A stretch of 64,000 nucleotides of DNA from G963665925 sp050596425 (GTDB taxonomy: Bacteria > Bacillota > Clostridia > Peptostreptococcales > Acidaminobacteraceae). Location of the stretch: the NCBI RefSeq assembly GCF_050596425.1, contig NZ_CP192292.1:3782001-3846000 (forward strand), read 5' to 3'. Within the stretch, counting starts at the first letter, position 1; each line of letters begins with the position of its first letter. The position numbers were made by a program, and so were the translations under genes. Below, in pieces: positions 57,267 to 64,000 of the stretch. Under the pieces are notes generated by a model that saw nothing but the letters and a program-made list of their open reading frames with translations, made no database searches and had not been told where the DNA came from.

Positions 57267-60062
57267 CTAAATCATATACGGCACTTCAATTATAATAGTT
57301 AGTCCTACAAGCGGTTCGTTCATAAGTCGTATTTGTCCGCCCATAGTATCAATTTCTTCTTTCAAAATTGCCATTCCAAGGCCTCTGCCCGACAGAGTAT
57401 CTTCTCCTGGTTTTGTAGATATTCTTGGTTCAAACACATGCTTGAGAAGGTCTTCAGAAGTCATTGTTTCAAGGTAGGTCTCATCATATCCATATGACAG
57501 TCTTAGATTCTCCTTCAAATAGGCTTCGCTTATGCCCGCTCCATCATCCTTGACTTCCATACGGATAAAGGGCGAATTGTCCTTGGTAAAAAGTTCTATA
57601 TTCAAGTCAATATTTCCTTCTGCTGGTTTGCCTCTTTCATAACGGAGTTCCGGCACTTCTATTCCGTGGTCAACAACGTTTCTAAAAACATGCACCATGA
57701 CCTTTGAAAGACTCTCGTACTTTTCTGGGTCTACTGCAAATTCCCCTCCGGTGATTTTAAGTGGATTGACCTTTTTGCCAATGCCCTCCCCTAATATTTT
57801 CACATAGTCCACATAGGAGTCAAAGAGACGTTTAAATGGCAAGTGCCCCAGTTTTTTTATATCCTCAATAATGTCAGCGGCCTCAGTGCCATAACGTGCG
57901 CGTATTTCTTTTATGACATAATCCAGCTTATTTTTTGACACCTGTACAGTCTCTTTATAGGCGTACAAGTCAACGCCTTCAGAAATAAGAATATCTTTCA
58001 GTTTTGCCTCAAAGGTTTCAAGGACAGTGGTGTTTCTAAACAATGCCTTTATGGCTCCATGTGCTTTTTCCCCTGTCCCAATAAGACTTGACTCCAAATC
58101 GTGAATATCATTAACCACTTCTTCAAGACCATATATGGAAAATCCGCCCTTATAGTAATGTAGTTTTTTTGCCAGTTCATTTTTGAGACTTTCTTCTCTT
58201 TCCTTTTTGTCGATAAGGGTATACACTTCATCGGTCAAAAAGCTTTCGAAGTCCTCGTACAGTTCCCAAAATTCATTGGAATTGAGAATTATTTTTAAGG
58301 TTGTCCAGTTTTCTCTGGATTCATGACTCAGTTGTTCTTTTAGGGACTCTTCATAAGAAACATCAGTCATAATGATCATGATTTGATTTTTATATTCTGT
58401 GTCAATGAGCCTGTACTCGGTTTCTAAGTTGAAGCCATTGAGCTGAATCAGTGTCGGTAAAATAGACATATAGCTTTCTCTTCTTAAGAGACTTTTTTCG
58501 TTAATGACTCTCTTAACAGTGGTTCGCATCAAAACAGCTGTTTCATCATCATCATTAGTATATATAAGATCCCAAAAATCTAAGTTTTGAAGTTCACTGC
58601 CAAGATAATTTACTGCCAGCTTGCTGTATCCCGCTTGAATTCTTGAATCTTCGTTTATAGATAAAAAAGCCTGACCTGAATGATCTAGAAGTATCCGAAC
58701 GTCTTCTGTCCTTTCATGCACCCTTTTATCAAGAACCCTATTCCACTGTTCTAACATATTTTTTGCCACTTCAATTTCTTTATTTCGTTTTTTAAGAGTT
58801 CTTGTGTTTTCCCTGAGCTCGCCAGCAAGATTCACATTCATCTTAAAGGCTTCTGAATACCGGAATCCAAGAGCCAGCGCTTGGGAGAAAATGAATATGA
58901 AAAGGCCGTAAGTGGAATATGTTTCATCATATACATCCGTCATATCATACATAAACACAATTAGGGCTATACTGAGTCCGAAAATTGCAATACGCATGCC
59001 CACTGCCTTCTCCTTTAAATGCTTGACCAGCTGCAAAAAGGCGTATATTCCGATGACCATAATCATAACTAGGAAGGCGTTGATCCAGTATAGTTGAATC
59101 ACTTGGCCAAGGGTTATGCCCATGCCTGCATAGGTTAGTATAAAAATCACCTGTAGTACAATTTCCAGTTTTGAATCCGGTCGGTCATTCCCTAGTAAGA
59201 TGGTGTAGCGCATTAGCGACAAGATAGTTATGACTGCGAAAAAGTAGCCCTGCTGCATCCGCATACTCCAAGACACCATAGGATAAATTTCATAAATGGT
59301 TTTTTCCCCGTAAAAGGACAGGGTCAAGGCTAGGAAAATGGAGAAAAGTCCAAAGTGCAAGGAAGCCTTTTCATCTGTTCGCATAGCATATATCGACATA
59401 TGATACAGGCCAATCAGTATAGCTGTCGTGATGACCAGATGCTCTCTTAAATTGCTCCTTAGTTGTCTGCTCATAATTTGATCAGGCGTACCAATTACTA
59501 TTTGGTCTTGAAAACCAGTATGGTGGTTGTCAAAATTCGCCACTTGAAGGAGCACACGAAACTTCTTTTCGTTTACAGGTAAAATGATTCTGGTCCGCTT
59601 TGTCATGGGTTCTTCTATAGATTTCCGCCAGTCGACCCGACCAAGTCCTGTTATAAACTCACCATCCACCCACATCTTATAGGATGAACTTATGTCAGGT
59701 AGCTCCACTGCAAGCACCTTTAAGTGTTTCGGGGGAATGATTTCGAAAATGTAGGTTCCAAAGGTTTGATGTCCATATTTTTTTGCATCAAGAAAACCAT
59801 CCACTTTGGCGTACTCTGCTTTTTCTAAGTATGGATCTATGAATTCGTCATCATATACGATTTTTTCATGGACATATTTAATATTTCCATGCAAGGAAAC
59901 TGGACCGGTCATATCAAACCTATGACGACTAATGTCTAGGACACCTTCATCAAATGTAAGGGGTTCAGTTGTTATTTCAGAAAACGGATAACTTAAAATC
60001 CCTATCCCCAAAACAACGAGAATAAATATAACTATCCAAAGAAGTTTAACCTGCCATTTCAT
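57267..60062 (-). CDS. 7TM-DISM sensor protein with HPt and CheA-like HATPase domains
   Basis: 931-residue membrane sensor. An N-terminal helix is followed by an extracytoplasmic 7TMR-DISM domain (about 35-185), seven membrane helices (about 205-405), a coiled coil, and a PAS-like domain (about 455-585). Then comes an HPt-like helix bundle with His635 in KLHYYKGG followed by a hydrophobic Gly-Leu turn, and a CheA-like HATPase domain with the N-box MVHVFRNVVDHGIEVPELRY (Asn795), DDGAGI and GRGLGMAIL. No HisKA domain or receiver is seen. Chemistry is probably CheA-like: ATP to HPt His to a separate regulator, which is not in this window. AGGAGG precedes the ATG. Confidence 0.87.
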   Translation of the reverse strand: MKWQVKLLWIVIFILVVLGIGILSYPFSEITTEPLTFDEGVLDISRHRFDMTGPVSLHGNIKYVHEKIVYDDEFIDPYLEKAEYAKVDGFLDAKKYGHQTFGTYIFEIIPPKHLKVLAVELPDISSSYKMWVDGEFITGLGRVDWRKSIEEPMTKRTRIILPVNEKKFRVLLQVANFDNHHTGFQDQIVIGTPDQIMSRQLRSNLREHLVITTAILIGLYHMSIYAMRTDEKASLHFGLFSIFLALTLSFYGEKTIYEIYPMVSWSMRMQQGYFFAVITILSLMRYTILLGNDRPDSKLEIVLQVIFILTYAGMGITLGQVIQLYWINAFLVMIMVIGIYAFLQLVKHLKEKAVGMRIAIFGLSIALIVFMYDMTDVYDETYSTYGLFIFIFSQALALGFRYSEAFKMNVNLAGELRENTRTLKKRNKEIEVAKNMLEQWNRVLDKRVHERTEDVRILLDHSGQAFLSINEDSRIQAGYSKLAVNYLGSELQNLDFWDLIYTNDDDETAVLMRTTVKRVINEKSLLRRESYMSILPTLIQLNGFNLETEYRLIDTEYKNQIMIIMTDVSYEESLKEQLSHESRENWTTLKIILNSNEFWELYEDFESFLTDEVYTLIDKKEREESLKNELAKKLHYYKGGFSIYGLEEVVNDIHDLESSLIGTGEKAHGAIKALFRNTTVLETFEAKLKDILISEGVDLYAYKETVQVSKNKLDYVIKEIRARYGTEAADIIEDIKKLGHLPFKRLFDSYVDYVKILGEGIGKKVNPLKITGGEFAVDPEKYESLSKVMVHVFRNVVDHGIEVPELRYERGKPAEGNIDLNIELFTKDNSPFIRMEVKDDGAGISEAYLKENLRLSYGYDETYLETMTSEDLLKHVFEPRISTKPGEDTLSGRGLGMAILKEEIDTMGGQIRLMNEPLVGLTIIIEVPYMI

Positions 60063-60112
60063 AAGAAACCTCCTAAAACTGGATCTTTACTCACTTATAC
60101 CCTTAAAATAGA

Positions 60113-60139
60113 AAAGACCCTGTCAGATACAGGGTCTTT
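60113..60139 (-). terminator. terminator of the small-gene cluster
   Basis: AAAGACCCTGT (60113-60123) and ACAGGGTCTTT (60129-60139) form a perfect 11-bp stem with a 5-base loop; TTTTCTATTTT follows on the minus strand. It begins 22 bases after the 43-residue gene stop. Confidence 0.85.
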
Positions 60140-60160
60140 AAGATTATTTATATAGTTGGT

Positions 60161-60292
60161 TTATCTTGCAGAAGCAACCGCCGTTTTATGCATACGTACA
60201 TCGGCTTTGGCAACTGCTTTATATGTCTTCACCGTTTCTGGTGATTTTCTAATTTTAAGATCTATTTCGATTTGGTCAAATTTAAATTTCAT
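60161..60292 (-). CDS. small protein of 43 residues, paralogous to the 53-residue gene
   Basis: Unrecognised small protein. Its opening MKFKFDQIEIDLKIRK parallels MKMNLGNVEVRVELRK of the gene at 60474, with alternating hydrophobic and charged residues as in a beta-strand, followed by a basic stretch (KTYKAVAKADVRMHKTAVAS). A strong GGGGGAG ribosome site precedes the ATG, and a terminator lies directly after the stop. Both support a real gene. Last of three tandem tiny genes. Confidence 0.65.
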   Translation of the reverse strand: MKFKFDQIEIDLKIRKSPETVKTYKAVAKADVRMHKTAVASAR

Positions 60293-60304
60293 TGTATGCT
60301 CCCC

Positions 60305-60433
60305 CTATGCCACCCGATTCACGCCTTGTGATTTGGAATGTTTTCTTTTATCCGCCTTGTTGCATCGTCTTTCATGATGATGATAGCTAAAATACGTCGT
60401 GAGTTGACTTTGCTTTTCCACTCGCCCCTTCAT
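60305..60433 (-). CDS. small basic protein of 42 residues
   Basis: Unrecognised. MKGRVEKQSQLTTYFSYHHH begins the sequence, with a His run and a strongly basic second half (RKHSKSQ). AGGAGGGG precedes the ATG by six bases, and its stop overlaps the ribosome site of the 43-residue gene, suggesting coupling. No similarity to its two neighbours. Composition alone is weak evidence; the ribosome site and spacing are the main support. Confidence 0.5.
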   Translation of the reverse strand: MKGRVEKQSQLTTYFSYHHHERRCNKADKRKHSKSQGVNRVA

Positions 60434-60450
60434 GAGACCCCTCCTGCTCC

Positions 60451-60475
60451 GGCGTTATTATGTAACGCCTTTTTT
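60451..60475 (+). terminator. terminator-like hairpin oriented against the small genes
   Basis: GGCGTTA (60451-60457) / TAACGCC (60463-60469) with a 5-base loop and TTTTTT after it on the plus strand. It lies between the 53- and 42-residue minus-strand genes, so on their transcript it is only a hairpin. It could end a plus-strand (antisense) RNA. Confidence 0.55.
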
Positions 60476-60635
60476 ACGCGCCAAAGAAGTAGTCTGTGTT
60501 GACTCGCTCCTTATTCTTTTCATAGTGTTTAAGTGCTCTTTCGTTTTTGAAAGCTCTTTCTGCTGCTGATAGTTTTGTATGATTTCTTTTTCTTAATTCA
60601 ACACGTACTTCTACGTTTCCAAGATTCATTTTCAT
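60474..60635 (-). CDS. small protein of 53 residues
   Basis: Unrecognised small soluble protein: an amphipathic strand-like opening (MKMNLGNVEVRVELRKR), then a charged helix (SAAERAFKNERALKHYEKNK) and the end NTDYFFGA. The opening is shared with the 43-residue gene at 60161. AGGAGGG lies eight bases before the ATG. First gene of the three-gene cluster, downstream of two terminators, so it must have its own promoter in 60640-60870, which I could not place with confidence. Confidence 0.65.
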   Translation of the reverse strand: MKMNLGNVEVRVELRKRNHTKLSAAERAFKNERALKHYEKNKERVNTDYFFGA

Positions 60636-60864
60636 AATATGTCCCTCCTAATGGGCTTTTTGTTTTTAGTCATTTTGATTTTCGTTTTTAGTTTTGTTTA
60701 CATGATCTTTGTCAGCCATAAGGCCGTGGGTTAAGTGTGAATCACCTTAATCACCAAAATCCCTCCTATTCCTACGTTATTCATCTATGGTCAATGCATC
60801 TGATATGCACAACATCCACTTTCTAATTTAATCCATCTAAATCTTTTTATTCCAATTATAGCTA
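60636..60864. other. leader region of the small-gene cluster
   Basis: No clear gene. On the minus strand AGGAGGG (about 60764-60770) is followed by a GTG with only seven codons (MIKVIHT), which might be a leader peptide. A 17-codon frame (MADKDHVNKTKNENQND) has no ribosome site. TATAAT at 60861-60856 (minus) lies just after the tandem terminators but lacks a good -35. Confidence 0.35.
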
Positions 60865-60893
60865 AAAAAAGCCCGCAGACAGTGTCTGCGGGC
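60865..60893 (-). terminator. second of two tandem terminators
   Basis: GCCCGCAGAC (60871-60880) / GTCTGCGGGC (60884-60893), a very GC-rich 10-bp stem followed by seven T on the minus strand. Confidence 0.9.
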
Positions 60894-60906
60894 GTGTTTA
60901 GGCACA

Positions 60907-60933
60907 AAAAACCCGTAGGACATAACCTACGGG
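60907..60933 (-). terminator. first of two tandem terminators
   Basis: CCCGTAGG (60912-60919) / CCTACGGG (60926-60933) followed by six T on the minus strand, 46 bases after the 44-residue peptide gene. Confidence 0.88.
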
Positions 60934-60978
60934 CAAAATTATTGAAAGGGTTTATAAAAATAAGATGTTAAATCTTAC

Positions 60979-61113
60979 CTATTCAAAATTAAACTTAACG
61001 CAGGTCGCGCACTGTCTTGATTCTGTATTTGATTGAAATACTGCTGATGCAATTGATACTCCAGATAATACTTCCAGGGCTTGTAAGTAGCCTCTTCTAT
61101 TGATAATGATCAT
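60979..61113 (-). CDS. 44-residue peptide with C-terminal CxxC
   Basis: Unrecognised small peptide: a short basic N-terminus (MIIINRRGYLQALEVLSG), a small-residue stretch (VSIASAVFQSN) and the end CATCVKFNFE with a CxxC pair. Strong AAAGGAGG eight bases before the ATG, its own promoter (61191-61219) and two strong terminators make it a well-isolated transcription unit. The shape (leader-like N-terminus, Cys-containing tail) would fit a secreted or modified peptide, but there are no modification or export genes nearby, so this is only a suggestion. Confidence 0.65.
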   Translation of the reverse strand: MIIINRRGYLQALEVLSGVSIASAVFQSNTESRQCATCVKFNFE

Positions 61114-61190
61114 GTTCGCGACCTCCTTTCGTCTAATAATAATTCATTCGTTGAAAGCTTCCACATTTGTCAGCTTTATTCTTCGTAGCT

Positions 61191-61219
61191 AGTATATAAC
61201 CATGAAATCCTAAAAGCAA
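61191..61219 (-). promoter_or_regulatory. sigma-A promoter of the 44-residue peptide gene
   Basis: TTGCTT (61219-61214), 17 bases, TATACT (61196-61191) on the minus strand, starting transcription near 61184 and leaving a 70-base leader. Confidence 0.6.
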
Positions 61220-61230
61220 ATAAACCTCAT

Positions 61231-61251
61231 CTTTTGTAACGCTTTTGTAAC
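61231..61251 (-). repeat. tandem GTTACAAAAG direct repeat upstream of the peptide promoter
   Basis: Two identical 10-bp copies (61251-61242 and 61240-61231) with an 11-bp period, placed 11 bases before the -35. This spacing is that of tandem half-sites for OmpR/PhoB-type regulators; the identity of any regulator is unknown. Confidence 0.55.
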
Positions 61252-61465
61252 ACTAGAGACATATTTCGTTAATATTTCTTTAACGTATCCATTTTATAAA
61301 ATGATGAATGCATTGAAATAACTTCACTTCACTCTTTTTAGTGCCTTTTTGAATCATTTCAGATATAATGTATACAAAGTTCTATATCAGTCATTAACAA
61401 AAATAAGTGCACCAGGAAACACATTTTTTGTACCTTTCTTTAATCGATAAGGGGTGGAATATATT
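61252..61465. other. intergenic region before the small membrane protein gene
   Basis: No gene is visible; AT-rich. TATAAT lies at about 61369-61374 (plus strand) without a clear -35 and could start the transcript of the 80-residue membrane protein. Confidence 0.35.
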
Positions 61466-61708
61466 ATGAAAAAATTTGATTTAATTGAAAAAAAACGAGA
61501 ACTCGATAGCCGAAGAACCAAAGACACCAGGGAAACCTTAGGCACAAGACTTGTTAAAGTAATTGTTGGCCTTATCGGTGGTTTTATGTTGTGGTCAGTC
61601 TTTACAACCGTTACTATGGCACCTTTTTTGAGCGTTATAGTTAATATTCTTATTGTCCTTGGCGTGGCTTTATACTATTTTAAATCTGGTGTTTTTTCAA
61701 AAAACTAA
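61466..61708 (+). CDS. small membrane protein of 80 residues
   Basis: A charged N-terminus (MKKFDLIEKKRELDSRRTKD) is followed by two membrane helices (about residues 30-50 and 53-73: VKVIVGLIGGFMLWSVFTTV and FLSVIVNILIVLGVALYYF). I do not recognise the family. AAGGGGTGG lies eight bases before the ATG at 61466; a GTG at 61454 is less likely. It ends nine bases before the convergent YihY-like gene. Confidence 0.65.
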   Translation: MKKFDLIEKKRELDSRRTKDTRETLGTRLVKVIVGLIGGFMLWSVFTTVTMAPFLSVIVNILIVLGVALYYFKSGVFSKN

Positions 61709-61717
61709 TACTCTGCC

Positions 61718-62599
61718 TCATCTTAATTTTCTAAACTGAAATGCAACCACTAAAAGGGATCTTGTTCTAATCCCTTGTTTTTTTTGTCTAACAAGCAAAT
61801 AATGATTCATTTCTCCCCCAAACATGAGCATCATACTCGACATGTACATCCATACCATAAGTATAATAATGGCTGTTAAGGATCCGTATATAATGCTAAA
61901 ACGCCCAAAATTCCTTATAAAAAAGGAGAATCCGTAGGCAATAAGAACCCACCCCACCAGAGAAAAAACTGTGCCTGGCATGGCCTTTTTGAATGTCAGC
62001 TTGGTATTTGGGAGCACCACATGGGTGGAGCCCAGTACAAAACCAAGAAAAGCTAATACCCCCACCCACCTAAATGACGTGAAAGCATCAATAAAAGTCT
62101 GCGGTATTGGGATATAATGTCGTACGAAGTCAAAGAACTCTTTCCCCATGCTTGGGAGCACAAGGGCAAGAACTATGGCCAGTGCAAAAAGAATCGTATA
62201 AAACATTCCCATGAAGCGAATGGTGAAGTATCCGCGGGTTTCTGTCACTTCATACACAATATTCAGGGCCCGCATAAGGGCATTAATGGCTTTAGATGCC
62301 GACCACAAGGTGGCAATGATGGAAACTGAGATAATGCTTGTGTTTGTCTGAGCCAGTTGACCCACATAATCGAGAATAATCTGTGCAGCCTCTTTTGGCA
62401 TGACACTGGACAGATTGTCCATGACCCATAAGTTATCTATGGAAAACCATCCAACAAGGGACACAAGGAATATTAAAAATGGAAATAAGGACAATATAAA
62501 AAAATAGGACATCTGTGCACTGAAGGCCGTAATATGATGTTCCTTATATCTTCTTTGCATATCTTTTATAAACTGAAAAACGACGGTTAACTCTTTCAT
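61718..62599 (-). CDS. YihY/BrkB-family membrane protein
   Basis: 293-residue inner-membrane protein with six helices of the YihY/virulence factor BrkB family (once called ribonuclease BN, wrongly). Family segments: AFSAQMSYFFILSLFPFLIF, a region TLWSASKAINALMRALNIVY with the conserved W-S-A, GSTHVVLPNTKLTFKKAMPG and a final YGSLTAIIILMVWMYMSSMM with FGGEMN. Function is uncertain; a transport role is likely. Divergent from hflK. Confidence 0.92.
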   Translation of the reverse strand: MKELTVVFQFIKDMQRRYKEHHITAFSAQMSYFFILSLFPFLIFLVSLVGWFSIDNLWVMDNLSSVMPKEAAQIILDYVGQLAQTNTSIISVSIIATLWSASKAINALMRALNIVYEVTETRGYFTIRFMGMFYTILFALAIVLALVLPSMGKEFFDFVRHYIPIPQTFIDAFTSFRWVGVLAFLGFVLGSTHVVLPNTKLTFKKAMPGTVFSLVGWVLIAYGFSFFIRNFGRFSIIYGSLTAIIILMVWMYMSSMMLMFGGEMNHYLLVRQKKQGIRTRSLLVVAFQFRKLR

Positions 62600-62751
62600 A
62601 ATCCCTCCTATATATTAACATTGTATCCTGATTTCCTTATAATTTCATTAAATTTTGTCACTTCCGTTGAAACAAGTCTATTACAAGGGTATGATTAGAT
62701 TAGACAATTCCATACTGAAATCATGAGTCATGGAATAAAGGAGGATAACAA

Positions 62752-63696
62752 ATGGGAAAAAGACTATCCATGCTGCCACTCATTGTCGTAATCGTCATAG
62801 TTGCAGTATTCGCAGGTTCTCAAAGTTTCTATGTTCTTGAGAACGCTGAGCAGGCCGTCATTGAACGGTTTGGTCAATTGGTAGATGTCGTGGACACATC
62901 GGGCCTAAATTTTAAAGTGCCTTTCGTTGACAGGGTACGTATTATCAACACCAACAAAATTTATTCAGTACAGTACGGGTATCGTCCTGAGAGTGAAGCC
63001 ACTCCAAACAGCGAACCTGAGTATCAAGATGTTGAAGATGAACAACTGGTTTTAACAGAAGGATCATTCCTTGTTAACATCGGTGCGGTTATTCAGTATA
63101 AAATCACTGATGCGCCAGCCTATCTTTACAATGTTGATGACCAATCGGGCACACTTCGCCTAGCATTTGAAAGTGTTTTAAGAAGAAACATTCAGGACCA
63201 ACAGCTTGAAAATGCTCTAATCAACAAAGATTCTATTGCAAGAGAAATTCTCCCTGAGCTCTCTGCGAAAGTTGCAGATTATGGACTTGGAATTTCAATT
63301 CTTGATGTCAAATTCACAGATGTGCTTCTTCCAGGCAAAGTACAATTCGCCTATGATGATGTAAACATTGCAGAAAACCAGAAGACTGAATTCAAGTCAA
63401 AAGCGGAAAAGTACACGAACGAACAGCTTCCTGCTGCACGTGCTGAAGCCTATGACAGAATTCAGAAGGCTGAAGCCTACAAGGCTGAAAAAATTTCACA
63501 GGCCAAAGGGGACGTTGAAAACTTCCTTCAAGTCTATGAGAAGTATGTATCCGCAAAAGATATTACCAAAACACGTCTTTATATAGAGACAATGGAAACA
63601 GTCCTATCCAAGGTTAAACAGAAGTACATCATTGATATTGATGGAGATGGCACAATCAAATATCTGCCACTCAATCCGGGTTCTATCAACCAATAA
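62752..63696 (+). CDS. hflK: HflK-like SPFH membrane protein
   Basis: 314-residue membrane-anchored SPFH/band 7 protein, half of the HflKC complex that surrounds and restrains the FtsH protease. An N-terminal helix (PLIVVIVIVAVFAGSQSFY) precedes the band 7 domain (about 25-220), then a long Ala/Glu/Lys-rich coiled coil (ARAEAYDRIQKAEAYKAEKI). The end FLQVYEKYVSAKDITKTRLY with IETMETVL and YLPLNP is HflK-typical. AAAGGAGG precedes the ATG. hflC follows 29 bases later. Confidence 0.9.
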   Translation: MGKRLSMLPLIVVIVIVAVFAGSQSFYVLENAEQAVIERFGQLVDVVDTSGLNFKVPFVDRVRIINTNKIYSVQYGYRPESEATPNSEPEYQDVEDEQLVLTEGSFLVNIGAVIQYKITDAPAYLYNVDDQSGTLRLAFESVLRRNIQDQQLENALINKDSIAREILPELSAKVADYGLGISILDVKFTDVLLPGKVQFAYDDVNIAENQKTEFKSKAEKYTNEQLPAARAEAYDRIQKAEAYKAEKISQAKGDVENFLQVYEKYVSAKDITKTRLYIETMETVLSKVKQKYIIDIDGDGTIKYLPLNPGSINQ

Positions 63697-63725
63697 TCTG
63701 TTAACCTAAAAAGGAGGGAAAAAGA

Positions 63726-64000
63726 ATGGATAATAACAACAATCGTGGCCCAGGCCCTGATCTAAAAGATGAATTTTCTAAATTCAAAGAACAGTTTAAG
63801 AGCCAGGCTTCATCACATACTTCAAACGTCAATCCTGAAGAAGTGAAAAAGCGACGCAAGAGAAACATGCGTTTTACAGGCTTTATACTTATACTCCTTG
63901 CCTTTCTCATGAGCGCAAGCAGCTTTATTTACGTTGTCCGTGAAGACGAGGTTGCAACTGTAAGGGAGTTTGGTGATGTAAAAAAGGTCATCGTTGATAG
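63726..64000 (+). CDS. hflC: HflC-like SPFH protein, 3' end beyond the window
   Basis: The first 91 codons of a second SPFH protein: a hydrophilic, Asn/Lys-rich N-terminus (MDNNNNRGPGPDLKDEFSKF), a membrane helix (FTGFILILLAFLMSASSFIY), and the beginning of the band 7 domain (VVREDEVATVREFGDV). AGGAGGG lies nine bases before the ATG. Position after hflK and the start of the band 7 motif make it the HflC partner, though its long N-terminal tail is more HflK-like. Confidence 0.85.
   Translation, partial: MDNNNNRGPGPDLKDEFSKFKEQFKSQASSHTSNVNPEEVKKRRKRNMRFTGFILILLAFLMSASSFIYVVREDEVATVREFGDVKKVIVD

Noticed and set aside
60640..60720. 17-codon frame MADKDHVNKTKNENQND and a 13-codon frame before the small genes
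   Set aside because: Neither has a ribosome site, and both are too short to judge.
61231..61251. LytTR/AgrA-type binding repeat before the 44-residue peptide, which would suggest quorum sensing
   Set aside because: The repeat period is 11 bp, not the roughly 21 bp of LytTR sites; no agr-like genes are present.
1..64000. tRNA or rRNA genes
   Set aside because: No cloverleaf with a GTTCGAATC-type arm or rRNA-like stretch was found by eye outside coding regions; a covariance search would be needed to exclude them fully.

Overview
The window looks like chromosome of a low-GC, motile, probably anaerobic Bacillota (Clostridia; Fusibacter- or Acidaminobacter-like is my guess, not shown by any marker gene here). 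Supporting signs are AGGAGG-type ribosome sites, a T-box leader, iron-sulfur serine dehydratase, molybdenum hydroxylase genes, flagellin-like and chemoreceptor-like genes, and an apparent selenocysteine codon. Almost all genes sit in tight operons with overlapping starts and stops, closed by clear intrinsic terminators. I saw no rRNA, tRNA, CRISPR or prophage.

Layout. 1-4032 (minus): a partial aldehyde dehydrogenase, then a small operon (peptide deformylase-like, EamA transporter, HD phosphohydrolase, GNAT). 4465-9481 (plus): purine permease and a three-subunit xanthine-dehydrogenase-type molybdenum hydroxylase. 9732-12874 (plus): a sensor kinase with an NMT1/THI5-like binding domain and its response regulator, which has a DUF2294/MpsC-like output domain. 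13106-17154: TIM-barrel epimerase, Eis-like acetyltransferase, CCA-adding enzyme. 17349-26518 (minus): a ten-gene Mrp/Mbh-type cation/proton antiporter operon, cut by a complete IS66-family element with an 8-bp target duplication. A near-perfect sigma-54 promoter lies in front of it, beside a sigma-54 activator (26803-28797). 29718-31274: two divergent flagellin-like genes. 31446-32897: ccdA and a TlpA-like lipoprotein whose CxxC motif reads Sec-Thr-Tyr-Cys through an in-frame UGA followed by a SECIS-like hairpin.

33115-40437 (minus): a consensus promoter, a T-box leader with a likely valine specifier (GTA), an AaaT-like acetyltransferase, valS, folC, a second FolC/Mur-type ligase and a RimK-like ATP-grasp ligase. 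41057-43584: LiaF/PspC/LiaI-type envelope-stress genes. 43649-45758: serine dehydratase and a Gx transporter. 45982-52393: a Rossmann-chemoreceptor fusion, a peptidoglycan-binding protein, tcdA, a molybdopterin oxidoreductase and a class IV aminotransferase. 52655-57135: a MacB-like ABC system whose ATPase seems to start at a rare AUA/AUC codon. 57267-61708: a 7TM sensor with CheA-like kinase parts and a set of tiny genes (42-53 aa) that are easily missed. 61718-64000: YihY-like membrane protein, hflK and partial hflC.

The strongest candidates for something new are the selenocysteine TlpA-CcdA pair, the sigma-54 controlled Mrp operon with its dedicated activator and cytoplasmic partner protein, the Mur-ligase/ATP-grasp pair downstream of a valine T-box, the Rossmann-chemoreceptor fusion and the small-protein cluster. 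All functions are inferred from sequence reading alone.
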